Part shown: in pieces, positions 17,453-26,747 of the stretch | How the letters are laid out: the number at the start of each line of letters is the position of its first letter | Numbering within the stretch: the stretch's first letter is position 1 | The notes under the pieces: generated by a model | Told to the model about the DNA's origin: nothing | Databases searched by the model: none | What the model saw: the letters and a program-made list of their open reading frames with translations, nothing else | Origin: Rhodococcus sp040643435 | GTDB taxonomy: Bacteria; Actinomycetota; Actinomycetes; Mycobacteriales; Mycobacteriaceae | Assembly (NCBI RefSeq): GCF_040643435.1 | Contig: NZ_JBEYUH010000010.1 | Coordinates: 1 to 64,000, forward strand | DNA length: 64,000 nt | Direction: 5' to 3' | Position numbers and translations under genes: made by a program

Positions 17453-18418
17453 TCAGAGGAGCCTCGCGACGACCGGCGCGTGATCGGAACACGCCGCAGC
17501 GCGCCGCAAGGTGGGATCTGCGGTGATGCCGGGGAGGGAGGCTGTCACGGTGCTCGCGGCATCGAGGTGGTCGAGCAATCGATGGCTGATCAGGATGTGA
17601 TCGATCAACTCGCGCTGGCCCTCGAAGATCCGCGAGAACCGGCGCTCCTCGGGAATCAGTGGCGCGACGTTCCACAAGCGGGTTCTGTCGCCGCGATCCG
17701 GGCGAGGGTATCCGCCGGTCCCGATCTGGGATCCGGGCGGTCCGTGGAGGACCTGCGTGGTGGCGGCGCCGGCGGTGTCGTTGAGGTCGCCGAGCACGAT
17801 CACAGCGGGGTCGTCGCGCGTGGGGCGGTGGCCGGTCGGATCCTCGAGCAGGGCGGTCGCGGCAGCTCGTACGGTGGCTGCTTCGGCCGCCCGCCGGTAG
17901 AGCGCGTAGGCGCCGAAGCGGGCACGTTCGTCCTCGTCATGCGGAGCGAATCGGTTACCGGGATACGTGAGCAGTTTCGACTTCAGGTGCGTGGTGAGCA
18001 GGTCGAGCATGCCGATCTCCGTCTCGACCCGAACCTTCAACGCACCGCGCCCCATCCGGGACGCGAAACTGTGCGGATCCGATCCGTCGGATATCCGTAT
18101 GGACCCCAGTGGCTCCGGGAAAGCGGTGATATCGGCCGAATCGAGGAACGGGAGCCGGGACGCGAATCCCACCCGAATTCCGCGGGCGTCCGGACAGGCA
18201 GACAGGCATCGGTGCCAATGATCCGGCAGGAGTGCGGTCAGGTCGGCGAGGGCTTCGGGATCACCGACTTCCTGGACGGCGAGGATATCGACGTCGATCT
18301 CGGTGACGGCGTCGGCAAGAGCATCGAGTTTTCGCTGGTAGACCCAGTCGTTGGGTGGCCCGAATGCGTGTCCTGGCCGGTACAGATTCTCGAGGTTCCA
18401 CGTCGCGACGGTGACCAT
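17453..18418 (-). CDS. Endonuclease/exonuclease/phosphatase family hydrolase
   Basis: 321 residues with all core motifs of the fold: TWNLENL (metal Asn), AVQEVGD (metal Glu), THLKSK, VLGDLND and the final SDHAPVVARLL. The family includes nucleases, inositol-phosphatases and sphingomyelinases; the substrate here cannot be read from sequence. No signal peptide. ATG 18418 has a strong SD (GGGAGG). Operator copy 4 lies 91 bp upstream, so this gene may have its own promoter although it follows the LuxR gene on the same strand. Confidence 0.85.
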   Translation of the reverse strand: MVTVATWNLENLYRPGHAFGPPNDWVYQRKLDALADAVTEIDVDILAVQEVGDPEALADLTALLPDHWHRCLSACPDARGIRVGFASRLPFLDSADITAFPEPLGSIRISDGSDPHSFASRMGRGALKVRVETEIGMLDLLTTHLKSKLLTYPGNRFAPHDEDERARFGAYALYRRAAEAATVRAAATALLEDPTGHRPTRDDPAVIVLGDLNDTAGAATTQVLHGPPGSQIGTGGYPRPDRGDRTRLWNVAPLIPEERRFSRIFEGQRELIDHILISHRLLDHLDAASTVTASLPGITADPTLRRAAACSDHAPVVARLL

Positions 18419-18508
18419 GTGTCCTCCCGGGTGCGTGCGCCGTCACGATGTGGATGGCGACGGCGCCGTGTTCTCCTTCGAGCATGGGGGGAGGCCATGG
18501 GAGTGTCG

Positions 18509-18526
18509 CGAGTAGCGCACTACTCG
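18509..18526. promoter_or_regulatory. Operator copy 4 (CGAGTAGCGCACTACTCG)
   Basis: A perfect 7-4-7 palindrome. It covers the TAG stop of the LuxR-type gene and sits 91 bp upstream of the nuclease start at 18418. Confidence 0.7.
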
Positions 18527-21135
18527 TTGCGCATCAAGCGCCCCAGTTGTTCTCGATCACACACATCGAGCTTGATGCACGCGCGATACAGGTGGCCTTC
18601 GACGGTGCGGACCGAGACGACCAGCCTGTCGGCGATCTGCCGGTTCGTGAGGCCGGTGGCCACGAGCGCAGCGATCTCTCGTTCCCGGGAGGTCAGGGGA
18701 AGAGGATGAGCCGCCGATTGGATTGCCGGTGTCGTGACACCACCACATCGCGAAGCCAATTTGAATGCATGGGCGGCAGATTCGGTACTCTGCCGCTTGT
18801 TCCCGTCATGGGTGTGTGCGGATGCGGCGAGTGCGGCGGCGTCCGCAGCATGAAGGAGTAATCGACGCTTCTCGAACTCGCCGCTGACCGCGTCCAGACA
18901 TGCCGCGTCTGCCTTGGCGACAGCGTAGGCGTGCCGGGCCTGGACCGACACCACCGGACCGTCGACGTGGTCGACGAGTTCGGCCAGGCGGTCTGCGACG
19001 GTGCGATCACCGAATCGCGCGGCGTCGTGGAGAGCGTCCGCTTCGACGGCGTACTGTCCGGACACACGTGCTGCCTCGGCGGCCTCGTGAGCGAGTGCGA
19101 GGCTCCGCTGTTCGGAGTTCTCGGCCGCAGCCAGCCAGGACTGCGCGATGAGTCGGCTGGGACCGTGTATCGCCGTGTGCCGACCGGTGTGTTCGTCGGC
19201 CTTGTCCAGTACGCGCCGGGCCTGCTGGGGTTGTCCGAGCACCGAATACGCCTTGGCCAGCAGGATGGTGGCCGGAAGGCGCCACGGCAGGGGAACATCG
19301 GCTGTGAGTGCAGCCAGCGACTGTTCGATCTCGGAGACCACCTCGGGGAAACAACCACGGTTCGTGTGGACCACCGCGGCCATGATCTTGGAAATGGCCC
19401 ACGCGAGGTACTGGCCGGACGAGGAGAAATGCGACGTGTCGGCGACACGCTTCTCCGCAAGCGCCAGGTTGCCGACCTGGGTGAGGGCGACGACGTCGCC
19501 GTACCGGATCATCATGCGGATCATGCCGTCGGTCGGTTTCCGCATCTCGAAACAGCGGAGGGCGATAGGTTCGAAGTCGCTCCCGCGGCCGGTGACCGGC
19601 AGCGCGAGTCCCGCGCTGAACGCTGCCCATTCGACTGCCTGTGGAAGCGCAGCCGGGTCGGAGAGAACCTCCTCCACGAGAGCGAGTCCTTCGTCGATCC
19701 TGTTCTCGTGGACCGCAGTCGAGGCGGTGACGGCATCGGCGAGTGTCCGCAGGGCGGGATGGTGAATACGTTCGTGCAGCAGGGCAAGAATGTCGTGGGC
19801 ACGGTCGACTTCGCCGAAGGACCAGAAGAGGACGGATACCTGCGGCAGGCCCCACTGGACGAGTTCGAGTTCGTTCAGACCGGCCGGGTCGAAGCGCGAA
19901 AGGGTCTTCGCTGCGAGCTCTGGCTGCCCCTGCCACAGGAGGGCGCGTGCGAGCAGCTCGGCGGCTGCTATTCCTCCTCCGTTCTCGCACGCCTGACGTG
20001 CGATGCGTTCGCCGAGTGGATGGTTCGACAAGAAGACGGCGTCTCTCGCGGCGGTGATGAGAAACTCGGTGTCGGGAGTGTGGTCGCTGCCCATGTACAG
20101 CTCGGCGAGCCGAATGCGTTCCGCAGCTGTGTTCGTACCGCGTCGTTGCAGCTCGTCGACGAGTCGCCCGCGAAGTTTACGAGCCGACGCGGTGCCTATC
20201 CGTGCGCGCACGACTTCGCCGAGCAGGGGATGGCTGAATCGCACGTCGAGGCGGGAGCCCTCGGGTTCGATCCGGATCAGGCCACGCAGCTCGGCCTCGT
20301 CCACAGCGTCCACGCCGGCGAGTCCGAGCAATACGTCGAGATCGAGCGGCTCACACAGCGCGAGCGGCCCGAGGGCGGCCCGGACATCGAGCCCGGCGCG
20401 ATCGAGCCGCTGTTCCAGCAACTCGGTGAGACCGGGGGTTGCGGCAGTCTGTCCACGGAGTTGCCATACGCCGGAAACTCGAACCAGATGTCCGGCGTCG
20501 AGGGCACCTTCGACGAGATGCCGCAGGAACAGCGCGTTACCTCGCGACATGTCCCACATGACGTCTGCGCTCAGCTCTTCGATCTGGCCGCCCAGGACGG
20601 ACCGGACGAGACGAATGCTCTCCGGCTTGCTGAACGGTCGCAACTCGATGCGCTCGAGATAGTCGTCCTTCCACAGCGACGTGACTGCGTCGGGGACGGA
20701 TTCACCGGAGCGGATCGTGGCGATGATCCGTACTGCATGTTCGATCGCGAGTTGCTGAAGCAGGGTTGCCGACAGCTGGTCCAGCAAGTGAGCATCGTCG
20801 ACGCCGAGCACGATGTCTCCCTGCCGGAGTAGAGATCGGCGGGCGGAGGCGACCAGCGCGACGGCATCTCGCGTCGTGGACGGATCGACGAGGGGGGCGA
20901 AGGCCCCGAGCGGAATGCCTCGTGCGGACTCGGTTCCCGCGATCCACTGAACGGGGGAGTCGAGGGAGTCGGCGACGAGGTGGGCCAGTGTGGTCTTGCC
21001 GACTCCCGCAGCGCCGATCAGGATGACGCCGTGTCCGCCCTCGGTCAGCCTGGATCGGATCGTGTCGAACTCGTCGGGACGATCGATGAGCTGCCAATTG
21101 CAGGCCACGGTAACCAAGTATAAAGAAGGCACCAT
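18520..21135 (-). CDS. Large ATP-binding LuxR-type (LAL) transcriptional regulator
   Basis: About 871 residues. The N-terminal AAA/STAND-like ATPase has Walker A GAAGVGKTT and a Walker B-like stretch DIVLGVDDAH. A long helical, TPR-like middle follows. The C-terminal LuxR HTH reads PLTSREREIAALVATGLTNR...VSVRTVEGHL and is followed by LYRACIKLDV. LAL proteins bind an inducer through the helical part and activate nearby operons. It lies 43 bp after the catalase-like gene on the same strand. It is the only regulator inside the 18-bp palindrome cluster and is my first candidate for the protein that reads it. The start is uncertain: ATG 21135 is chosen, and a GTG at 21108 (VACNWQLIDR) is closer to the conserved part. 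Confidence 0.85.
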   Translation of the reverse strand: MVPSLYLVTVACNWQLIDRPDEFDTIRSRLTEGGHGVILIGAAGVGKTTLAHLVADSLDSPVQWIAGTESARGIPLGAFAPLVDPSTTRDAVALVASARRSLLRQGDIVLGVDDAHLLDQLSATLLQQLAIEHAVRIIATIRSGESVPDAVTSLWKDDYLERIELRPFSKPESIRLVRSVLGGQIEELSADVMWDMSRGNALFLRHLVEGALDAGHLVRVSGVWQLRGQTAATPGLTELLEQRLDRAGLDVRAALGPLALCEPLDLDVLLGLAGVDAVDEAELRGLIRIEPEGSRLDVRFSHPLLGEVVRARIGTASARKLRGRLVDELQRRGTNTAAERIRLAELYMGSDHTPDTEFLITAARDAVFLSNHPLGERIARQACENGGGIAAAELLARALLWQGQPELAAKTLSRFDPAGLNELELVQWGLPQVSVLFWSFGEVDRAHDILALLHERIHHPALRTLADAVTASTAVHENRIDEGLALVEEVLSDPAALPQAVEWAAFSAGLALPVTGRGSDFEPIALRCFEMRKPTDGMIRMMIRYGDVVALTQVGNLALAEKRVADTSHFSSSGQYLAWAISKIMAAVVHTNRGCFPEVVSEIEQSLAALTADVPLPWRLPATILLAKAYSVLGQPQQARRVLDKADEHTGRHTAIHGPSRLIAQSWLAAAENSEQRSLALAHEAAEAARVSGQYAVEADALHDAARFGDRTVADRLAELVDHVDGPVVSVQARHAYAVAKADAACLDAVSGEFEKRRLLLHAADAAALAASAHTHDGNKRQSTESAAHAFKLASRCGGVTTPAIQSAAHPLPLTSREREIAALVATGLTNRQIADRLVVSVRTVEGHLYRACIKLDVCDREQLGRLMRNE

Positions 21136-21178
21136 AAGAAGAACACGGGTGGAACATCGTGAAGACCGTTGGGGCAAT

Positions 21179-22309
21179 TTATTCGGGAATGTCCGAAGCG
21201 GTTGTCGGCTCCACGCGGTCGATTTTGTTCACGCGATGTCTGAATTCGCTCGAGGCGTCGTACACGCGGCGCTTGAGACGGTTGATCGAGCCCATCGGCT
21301 TGTGGTCGGCGAGTCCGTTCCACGAATTGAACGACAGTACGTCCTCCGCATAGGTGCGCAGCGCATCACTGCTCGTGTCCTGACGAGGAATTCGGATTCT
21401 GGCAACCGGAACAGGCGGTGAATCCTTCGTCGACCAGTGCGCCGTGGCATCTTCGACCGGCATCTTCCCGGGATCGGTACAGAGCTGGACGCGAACTTCG
21501 TATTCGGCGTTGTCACGTGCGAGGAATTGTTCGACGGATGCACGATGAGCGTCTTCGCCTGCGCTGCGAGGGATGCGTTGTCCGGTGAGGCGTTTGACCG
21601 GATCGGACAGGGGCGTGATGCAGATCTTGGCTACGTGGTCGCCGTAGCGGAGCGGCGCTGCCGAATGGTATGTCTCACCGAGGACGTGATCATTCGGCCT
21701 TGCGAACAACTGCACGGCTTCCGGAAGACGGACGTGCAGAGGTGTGAGGATTCGCGACGCCCCGCGAGCGAGCGTACAGGCTGCCCGAAGCAGTGGATCG
21801 GGAGTGCGCGCAAGGATCTTGGCGAGACGCATTCCCTTGCCGGCATACGAACGCACACCGGCGAACGGAAACGTGTCGCTGTTCACCAGGACGAAGTCCT
21901 GGGTCGTGTGGCCGTCGTCCGGGATGATCCGTTGTCCGCTGACGTCCAGAACCTTGAGTGCCATTCCGCGAACTCCGCGAATCTGATCGCTGCGAATCGC
22001 ACCCGCCGTGCTGGACAGGCGAATGATCACCGGATACGTATTCGGGTTCGCGAACAGTCCCTGCCGGAACGGCCGAGGCAGGTTCGGATATACGGCGAGT
22101 TCTCCCCGCATGACGCCGAGTCCCTTGGCGTGAGCGTCGCGGATCGCGTGCTTGTACTTCTTCGCGGCCCATTCGTTGTTGCGGCGGAGCGACCGGACGA
22201 TCTGCTCGATCAGGACATCCTCGTCGGGTTCGCGCTGCTCGAGGTCCTCGCTGTAGCGGACGAAGGTCGTCACGAGGTTCGGGTGGGTCCGGGAATCGGT
22301 GTGAGACAT
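21179..22309 (-). CDS. Short catalase-family haem protein (allene-oxide-synthase/hydroperoxide-lyase-like)
   Basis: 376 residues, much shorter than monofunctional catalases (about 480 or more). The distal region is DAHAKGLGVMRGELAV, the conserved RLSSTAGAI-type turn follows, and QDFVLVNSDTFPF is the usual catalase Asn region. The C-terminus has FNSWNGLADHKPMGSINR then RVYDASSEFRH, the pattern of the small catalase-related group that includes coral-type allene oxide synthases. Such proteins often convert fatty-acid hydroperoxides rather than hydrogen peroxide. It shares operator copy 5 with the divergent EACC1 gene. ATG 22309 follows CGGAGAA. Confidence 0.8.
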   Translation of the reverse strand: MSHTDSRTHPNLVTTFVRYSEDLEQREPDEDVLIEQIVRSLRRNNEWAAKKYKHAIRDAHAKGLGVMRGELAVYPNLPRPFRQGLFANPNTYPVIIRLSSTAGAIRSDQIRGVRGMALKVLDVSGQRIIPDDGHTTQDFVLVNSDTFPFAGVRSYAGKGMRLAKILARTPDPLLRAACTLARGASRILTPLHVRLPEAVQLFARPNDHVLGETYHSAAPLRYGDHVAKICITPLSDPVKRLTGQRIPRSAGEDAHRASVEQFLARDNAEYEVRVQLCTDPGKMPVEDATAHWSTKDSPPVPVARIRIPRQDTSSDALRTYAEDVLSFNSWNGLADHKPMGSINRLKRRVYDASSEFRHRVNKIDRVEPTTASDIPE

Positions 22310-22407
22310 GATTTCTCCGAGTGTGGGACGTGTCGGTCCATATGGGTTCGGTGGCTGAACGCGCCGAACCGTGCATACGAGTCTGTCGAGGGCAGCGCAG
22401 CCGGGCA

Positions 22408-22425
22408 TGAGTAGTGGAGTACTCG
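22408..22425. promoter_or_regulatory. Operator copy 5 (TGAGTAGTGGAGTACTCG)
   Basis: Placed centrally between the divergent catalase-like gene (start 22309) and EACC1 gene (start 22522), about 97 bp from each. Confidence 0.7.
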
Positions 22426-22521
22426 AATCCGAGTTCGGCGAGCCATCTGCGTGACAAGGCACTCGGTTGTCCGCTTGCGGAAGCCGCACGGCAGACCGCC
22501 ACGCAGCGTTACGCTTCGATA

Positions 22522-22914
22522 GTGGATGCTTCCCAGCCACAGCGTGTCGACGTGGATGTGATCTTGAGCAGCAGCGAACTCGATGCTGGTGAAATCGACG
22601 AAGCAGCCCGAACCCTCCGGTCCGAACTGCTCGACCTGGATGTCGAGGATGTCAGGGCTCAAAGGGGTGGGGCTGCCCCTCCTGGCACCCGGGGCGTGGA
22701 CGCCGAGGTGATCGGGCAACTGGTCGTCGGGATCGGGCCCAGCCTCACTGCCCTACGGCAATTGTTGGAGACCGTGCGAGGTTGGCGTTCGGATCGGCGC
22801 CAACTCGGGATCAGTGTCCGGATCGGTGAGGATCATATCGAGCTCACGGATGCCTCGCCGGAGAGCGAGAGACAGTTGGTCGACGAGTTCCTCCGCCGTC
22901 ACAGGCCTGCATAA
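22522..22914 (+). CDS. EACC1 domain protein (effector-associated constant component)
   Basis: 130 residues from GTG 22522. The start RVDVDVILSSSELDAGEIDE followed by LRSELLDLDVEDV, a variable loop with GAAPPGTRG, then a two-helix region (GIGPSLTALRQLLETVRGW) and a beta-hairpin ending matches the EACC1 family. EACC1 proteins are small constant partners encoded beside caspase or trypsin effectors in regulated prokaryotic conflict systems. Here the caspase gene is convergent and the 3' ends overlap by 16 bases. The upstream in-frame ATG at 22414 would place the start on top of the operator, so GTG 22522 is preferred. Confidence 0.75.
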   Translation: MDASQPQRVDVDVILSSSELDAGEIDEAARTLRSELLDLDVEDVRAQRGGAAPPGTRGVDAEVIGQLVVGIGPSLTALRQLLETVRGWRSDRRQLGISVRIGEDHIELTDASPESERQLVDEFLRRHRPA

Positions 22915-24971
22915 CCCGCGGTGGGATCAGGGTCGACGTGCTGCGGCCGCAAGGAATGCAGACCTGCGGACACTGTGGCGACGACCAGTGCGGCCAGGAG
23001 CACAACGAAGACGATGATCAACCAGATATCGAGCCCCATCTGACTGACGGAACGCGCGGAGTAGTAGGCCGCGATCGCAGCGGCACCGGCCCATCCTGTC
23101 GCCAGCGAAACCGCGAACCGGTGTGGTGAGGCAGCTGAAACGCAGATGGGCACCACAAGTGCCATGATCACCCACACGCCGATTCCCCAACTGTCCGTGC
23201 CGACCGGATACTCGGCGACACCGAACTGCCCGGCCCCCAACACGACAGCAGAGACCACGCCCAGCGACAAGAAGATCCACGATTTCGCGGGCATGCTTGC
23301 CCGCCAGTTCAGATGTACCTCGGGAGATCGAAGTACGGCGAGTCCCGCAAGCCCGGCGGCAGGTAACAGGAGCCAGAGGCCTACGTACCAGCTCCATGTA
23401 GCCGGACCCCACATGGTCCGGGGATCCCACTGGTCCCAGATCAACCACGGGACGGCCGCACTCACTCCGAGAAGCATGCCTGCTCCTTGCAGCTTGCTCC
23501 TGAGGGAGCCACAGAGGCTGATGCCGATGACACCCGCCAGCCCTGCCATACCGAGGACCGGTAGAACCAGTTGCGGGCCCAGGTCGACCAACGTTTCATC
23601 GGAGTATCGTGCATACGGTGCAAACGGTTTCAACGCCATCAAGAGGGCGGCGAGTATCGTCGATGCGCCTGCGGAGAGCCAGAGGAGAGCATCCTTCCTC
23701 GGCGTCGGGGCAATCTCGGGGGATCCCGCAGACGAGTGGGTGACCCGTTCCTGTGTCTGCCGCGGAAAGGCAGAGGCATGTGCTGGATTCGCGTGGACCG
23801 AAGAGTTACGCATCGGTTGCGCGTCCGGGGGTTTGCGCGGCGCGGCGATATGAGGCGGCCGCGGCGGTCGCGGGGTAGCGTGCGGCCCGCTGGACGGCGA
23901 CGCCTGTTTCGGTGGGAGCGAAGCCGCGGAACCGGTTCGCGACTCCGAAGAACTCCGGCGTACAGCATCCGAATCGACCGACGGCAGCACCGGCAATCGA
24001 ATCTGTTCCAGAAGCGCAGCCGACGCGGCTGTGGCCACGCTACGGCTGTCGTCCTTGGTGAGCTTCTGCAGCGCCTGCTCAGCAGACTCCGCGAGGCCCA
24101 GATGCCGGCCCCTGCGAAGTTTCTGGAGTTCGTTGACAGCAGCGGCGCGGACGCTCGAGATGGGATTGTCGATCAACTGCTCGAGCTCGACCGGTAGGGG
24201 CGTCGGCTCGCTCAACCGGCGGACGCGTCGGGCGATATGCAGATCGCCCTGTACACCGAACACCCACTTGCCAGGTGTCTGATTCGGTGAACGTGCTCGT
24301 ACTTTGGCATATACGTGGTCGTACAGCTCGTCGAGGGTGATCAACCCGTCCTGATTGCGATCGGCTTCGCCGGTTGCAAGCCCCCCGACCAGCGCATCGG
24401 TGAACACCGAGGGACCAGCACCGGAGGTATCTGCCAATTCTCCGCTCTCGAAGGAATACTCCATCGAACTCGACGCTGTGATCACAGCGCGACCCCGTCC
24501 ACTCAAGTGTTCTTGGAGGTTCATACTGGTGTCGGCCCGATGGGTCATACCCCTTTCGAAGGCGCCGGCATAGCAGCAGTCCAGCAACAGGATGACTCGC
24601 CGGGAGCGGCTTCTGTTCATGCGACGGTTGACGAACTCCGCCGCAACCCCTGTCGCTCCGAGGCGAGTCAATTTGGTGTTCGACGCCGCGAAATACAGTT
24701 CGCCCGATTCGTCTTTGACGCCGTGACAGGAGAAGTGCAGCAGTAGAAGGTCCTCCGGGCTGCGGTCGGCGAAGAACTCCTCGACTCCTTCGCTCACCAC
24801 GTGGGCGGGCTCGTCCAAGAGCATGCGCACATCGAAGCCCCCGATCTGAGGATCCTTCAAGACGGATGCGAGAGCCTCGGCGTCCTGCGCAGGGGCTCGG
24901 AGTCGCTGCAAACCTGAGTCTTGATAGTCGGCACAAGCGACGATCAAGGCGCTACGTCGACCGGTCACCAT
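22899..24971 (-). CDS. Membrane-anchored caspase (C14) with EF-hand loop and multi-helix tail
   Basis: 690 residues. The caspase domain spans 1-245 with catalytic His83 in LLLHFSCHG and Cys133 in VILLLDCCYAGAF. Inside its C-terminal part DRNQDGLITLDE (204-215) fits the EF-hand calcium loop at D, N, D, G, I and E. Residues 260-340 look like short helical repeats (NPISSVRAAAVNELQ). A Pro/Ser-rich linker (350-430) leads to about eight hydrophobic helices up to the C-terminus. The protease is thus tethered on the inner face of the membrane with calcium as a plausible trigger. ATG 24971 or GTG 24968 (better SD spacing to AGGTGG) is the start. Operator copy 6 lies 176 bp upstream. Confidence 0.88.
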   Translation of the reverse strand: MVTGRRSALIVACADYQDSGLQRLRAPAQDAEALASVLKDPQIGGFDVRMLLDEPAHVVSEGVEEFFADRSPEDLLLLHFSCHGVKDESGELYFAASNTKLTRLGATGVAAEFVNRRMNRSRSRRVILLLDCCYAGAFERGMTHRADTSMNLQEHLSGRGRAVITASSSMEYSFESGELADTSGAGPSVFTDALVGGLATGEADRNQDGLITLDELYDHVYAKVRARSPNQTPGKWVFGVQGDLHIARRVRRLSEPTPLPVELEQLIDNPISSVRAAAVNELQKLRRGRHLGLAESAEQALQKLTKDDSRSVATAASAALLEQIRLPVLPSVDSDAVRRSSSESRTGSAASLPPKQASPSSGPHATPRPPRPPHIAAPRKPPDAQPMRNSSVHANPAHASAFPRQTQERVTHSSAGSPEIAPTPRKDALLWLSAGASTILAALLMALKPFAPYARYSDETLVDLGPQLVLPVLGMAGLAGVIGISLCGSLRSKLQGAGMLLGVSAAVPWLIWDQWDPRTMWGPATWSWYVGLWLLLPAAGLAGLAVLRSPEVHLNWRASMPAKSWIFLSLGVVSAVVLGAGQFGVAEYPVGTDSWGIGVWVIMALVVPICVSAASPHRFAVSLATGWAGAAAIAAYYSARSVSQMGLDIWLIIVFVVLLAALVVATVSAGLHSLRPQHVDPDPTAGYAGL

Positions 24972-25412
24972 AACCACCTGCCCGCACTCATACTGTGTCC
25001 GTGCAGCCGCCGAGATGCACTGCCCTCCCGTCGACAGACGGCCGGATTCGGCTTCTGTCTTCCGCTGTTCGGCTACGTCGGATTCATCTTCATCGGACTG
25101 CTCTCCCTGATGTAGACACAGCCTCCCTCGTCGGCGATCGGCAGTCAGGAGTAGTCGACTACCTGCATTTCGCGTGTCAGCTCGGGTACATCGACCGCGA
25201 ACGGGGTCGGTAGCGGGCGGAACCACTCCACCGCCACCGCGCGCGACCCGCGGGCTCCTTCTTGTCGCGGGTGAACACCGCCGCACCGAGGCCGCAAGGC
25301 GGAGAGCCGACGCGAAAGCTACAGATCGTCGCGCAACCCGCAACGTTTCGGCCGAAAGCCGCCGCAACTCGGGTCGAATGACAAACAATGGATTTCGGCG
25401 ACGAGTAGGCGA
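24972..25412. other. Divergent control region
   Basis: 441 bp between the caspase gene (minus) and the kinase-like membrane protein gene (plus). It holds operator copy 6 and a half-site CGAGTAG at 25402-25408 just before the plus-strand gene. No coding frame is convincing. Confidence 0.5.
25148..25165. promoter_or_regulatory. Operator copy 6 (GGAGTAGTCGACTACCTG)
   Basis: GAGTAG and CTAC cores with correct spacing; the right outer arm deviates (CCTG instead of CTCG). It is 176 bp upstream of the caspase start. Confidence 0.5.
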
Positions 25413-26747
25413 ATGAGAAAGGCACTGGAAGGTCAATACCCGCCCGCTCCGGCTGGGTCGATACCAGGCTGGAGCCTGGCGTTTTCGGGATGCGCGATGA
25501 TCGAAGCAGTCTTGGGACTCCATGCGAGGGACGACGAGCCCGTGGAGCCGCGATCCGGACCGGATGCGCGGATCGACGACGACACAGGTGTCGGCGGTAT
25601 CTCGCTCGAGAGGCTGCTCGAGGCGGCGACATTGACAGCTGCTCAGGCCGCACTGCTCGTCACGGATGTCGTCGACCAGCTCGAACTGGCGCACGGACGA
25701 GACAGATACCCGACGAGTCTCCGAAGCGATGCCGCGACGGTGTCCGAGAGTGGACACCTCACCATCGAATGCGACGGGCCCGCGAGATCCTGGGACGACC
25801 TGCGAGCCGCGGTGTCAGGAGTGCTCCGGCAGATCGCGACGAACTGTCGCAGCGCGGCACTTGCAGACCGAGTGGACGAGTCGATCGCCGAATCATCGGA
25901 TCTCGCCGGCTTGGCGAGATCGGTCCGACGTTCTGCCGCAAAGGAATTCGACCCTTCCGAGGTGGAAAGGAAAAGGTCCCAGCTGGCCGCGCTCGTCGCA
26001 GCCGTGCTGGGACGCGATCACCCGGAGAGCCACGTGGATCGAACGGACGTTTCGGACAAGCCCCTCCCCGCGAAGCGGTCCTCCCTCGCTTCGAGCACGT
26101 GGCATCCCCCCGTAGGGAAGGTCTGGCACCGCAAGAAGAGACGGCCGTCGCGGCTCCGAGGACTACTCGCTCTGCTTGCGGTCCTGGCGCTCGTCGGATC
26201 GGTGTGGGCAGCTCCCACTGCATGGTCGGAGCTGAAGCGGGGCTGGAGCGCGCTTCTGGACCCGGTGGAGACACCGATGTCGGACCAGATAAGTCCGGTA
26301 TCGCCGCCACCACCGGAACCCGAAGTGGCACCCCCGCCGGCCGAGCCAGGAGCTGTCGAACCCGGTCCTGTCGATACCGGCCTTCCGGGCGCCGCCGGGC
26401 CGATCACCCGGGTGGCCGCGACATTCGCCAACGGCGCCTGTGAGGCGGGACGATCGTGCACCATCCGGGTCGACATCGGAGTCGACCCGGCTGCGAATGT
26501 CGGTGCGGTGACATGGAATCTGACCGTCTACGACCGATGCACGGGCGACGTCCGGCCGGGTGGTGAGGTTACGGTGCCGACGGGTGGGCAGGAGGCATAC
26601 GGGATCGGCCGCGTCGACCTGCCGGCCGACTCCGCGTTCGGCATCGCGGCGACAACGAGTGTCCCCGCCGCGGCCGCCTCGGAGCCGGTGTACGTGCCCG
26701 TGGAGAACGCGACCTGTCCGCCCGGGGACTCCGATGCAGGCAGATAA
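25413..26747 (+). CDS. Single-pass membrane protein with degenerate kinase-like N-terminus
   Basis: 444 residues from ATG 25413; ATG 25497 (MIEAVLGLHARDD) is an alternative. The cytoplasmic part contains LERLLEAATLTAAQAALLV followed by a LAHG...SESGHLTIE pattern. This resembles the catalytic-loop region of actinobacterial protein-kinase-like proteins without the HRD, DFG or lysine residues, hence a pseudokinase-like fold at best. One membrane helix (LRGLLALLAVLALVGSVWAA) is followed by a Pro/Glu-rich stalk and an external beta-rich domain with paired cysteines. Its stop overlaps the start of the SEDS-PBP fusion gene by 14 bases, so it may regulate that enzyme in the manner of cell-wall-sensing kinases (inference). 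Confidence 0.6.
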   Translation: MRKALEGQYPPAPAGSIPGWSLAFSGCAMIEAVLGLHARDDEPVEPRSGPDARIDDDTGVGGISLERLLEAATLTAAQAALLVTDVVDQLELAHGRDRYPTSLRSDAATVSESGHLTIECDGPARSWDDLRAAVSGVLRQIATNCRSAALADRVDESIAESSDLAGLARSVRRSAAKEFDPSEVERKRSQLAALVAAVLGRDHPESHVDRTDVSDKPLPAKRSSLASSTWHPPVGKVWHRKKRRPSRLRGLLALLAVLALVGSVWAAPTAWSELKRGWSALLDPVETPMSDQISPVSPPPPEPEVAPPPAEPGAVEPGPVDTGLPGAAGPITRVAATFANGACEAGRSCTIRVDIGVDPAANVGAVTWNLTVYDRCTGDVRPGGEVTVPTGGQEAYGIGRVDLPADSAFGIAATTSVPAAAASEPVYVPVENATCPPGDSDAGR

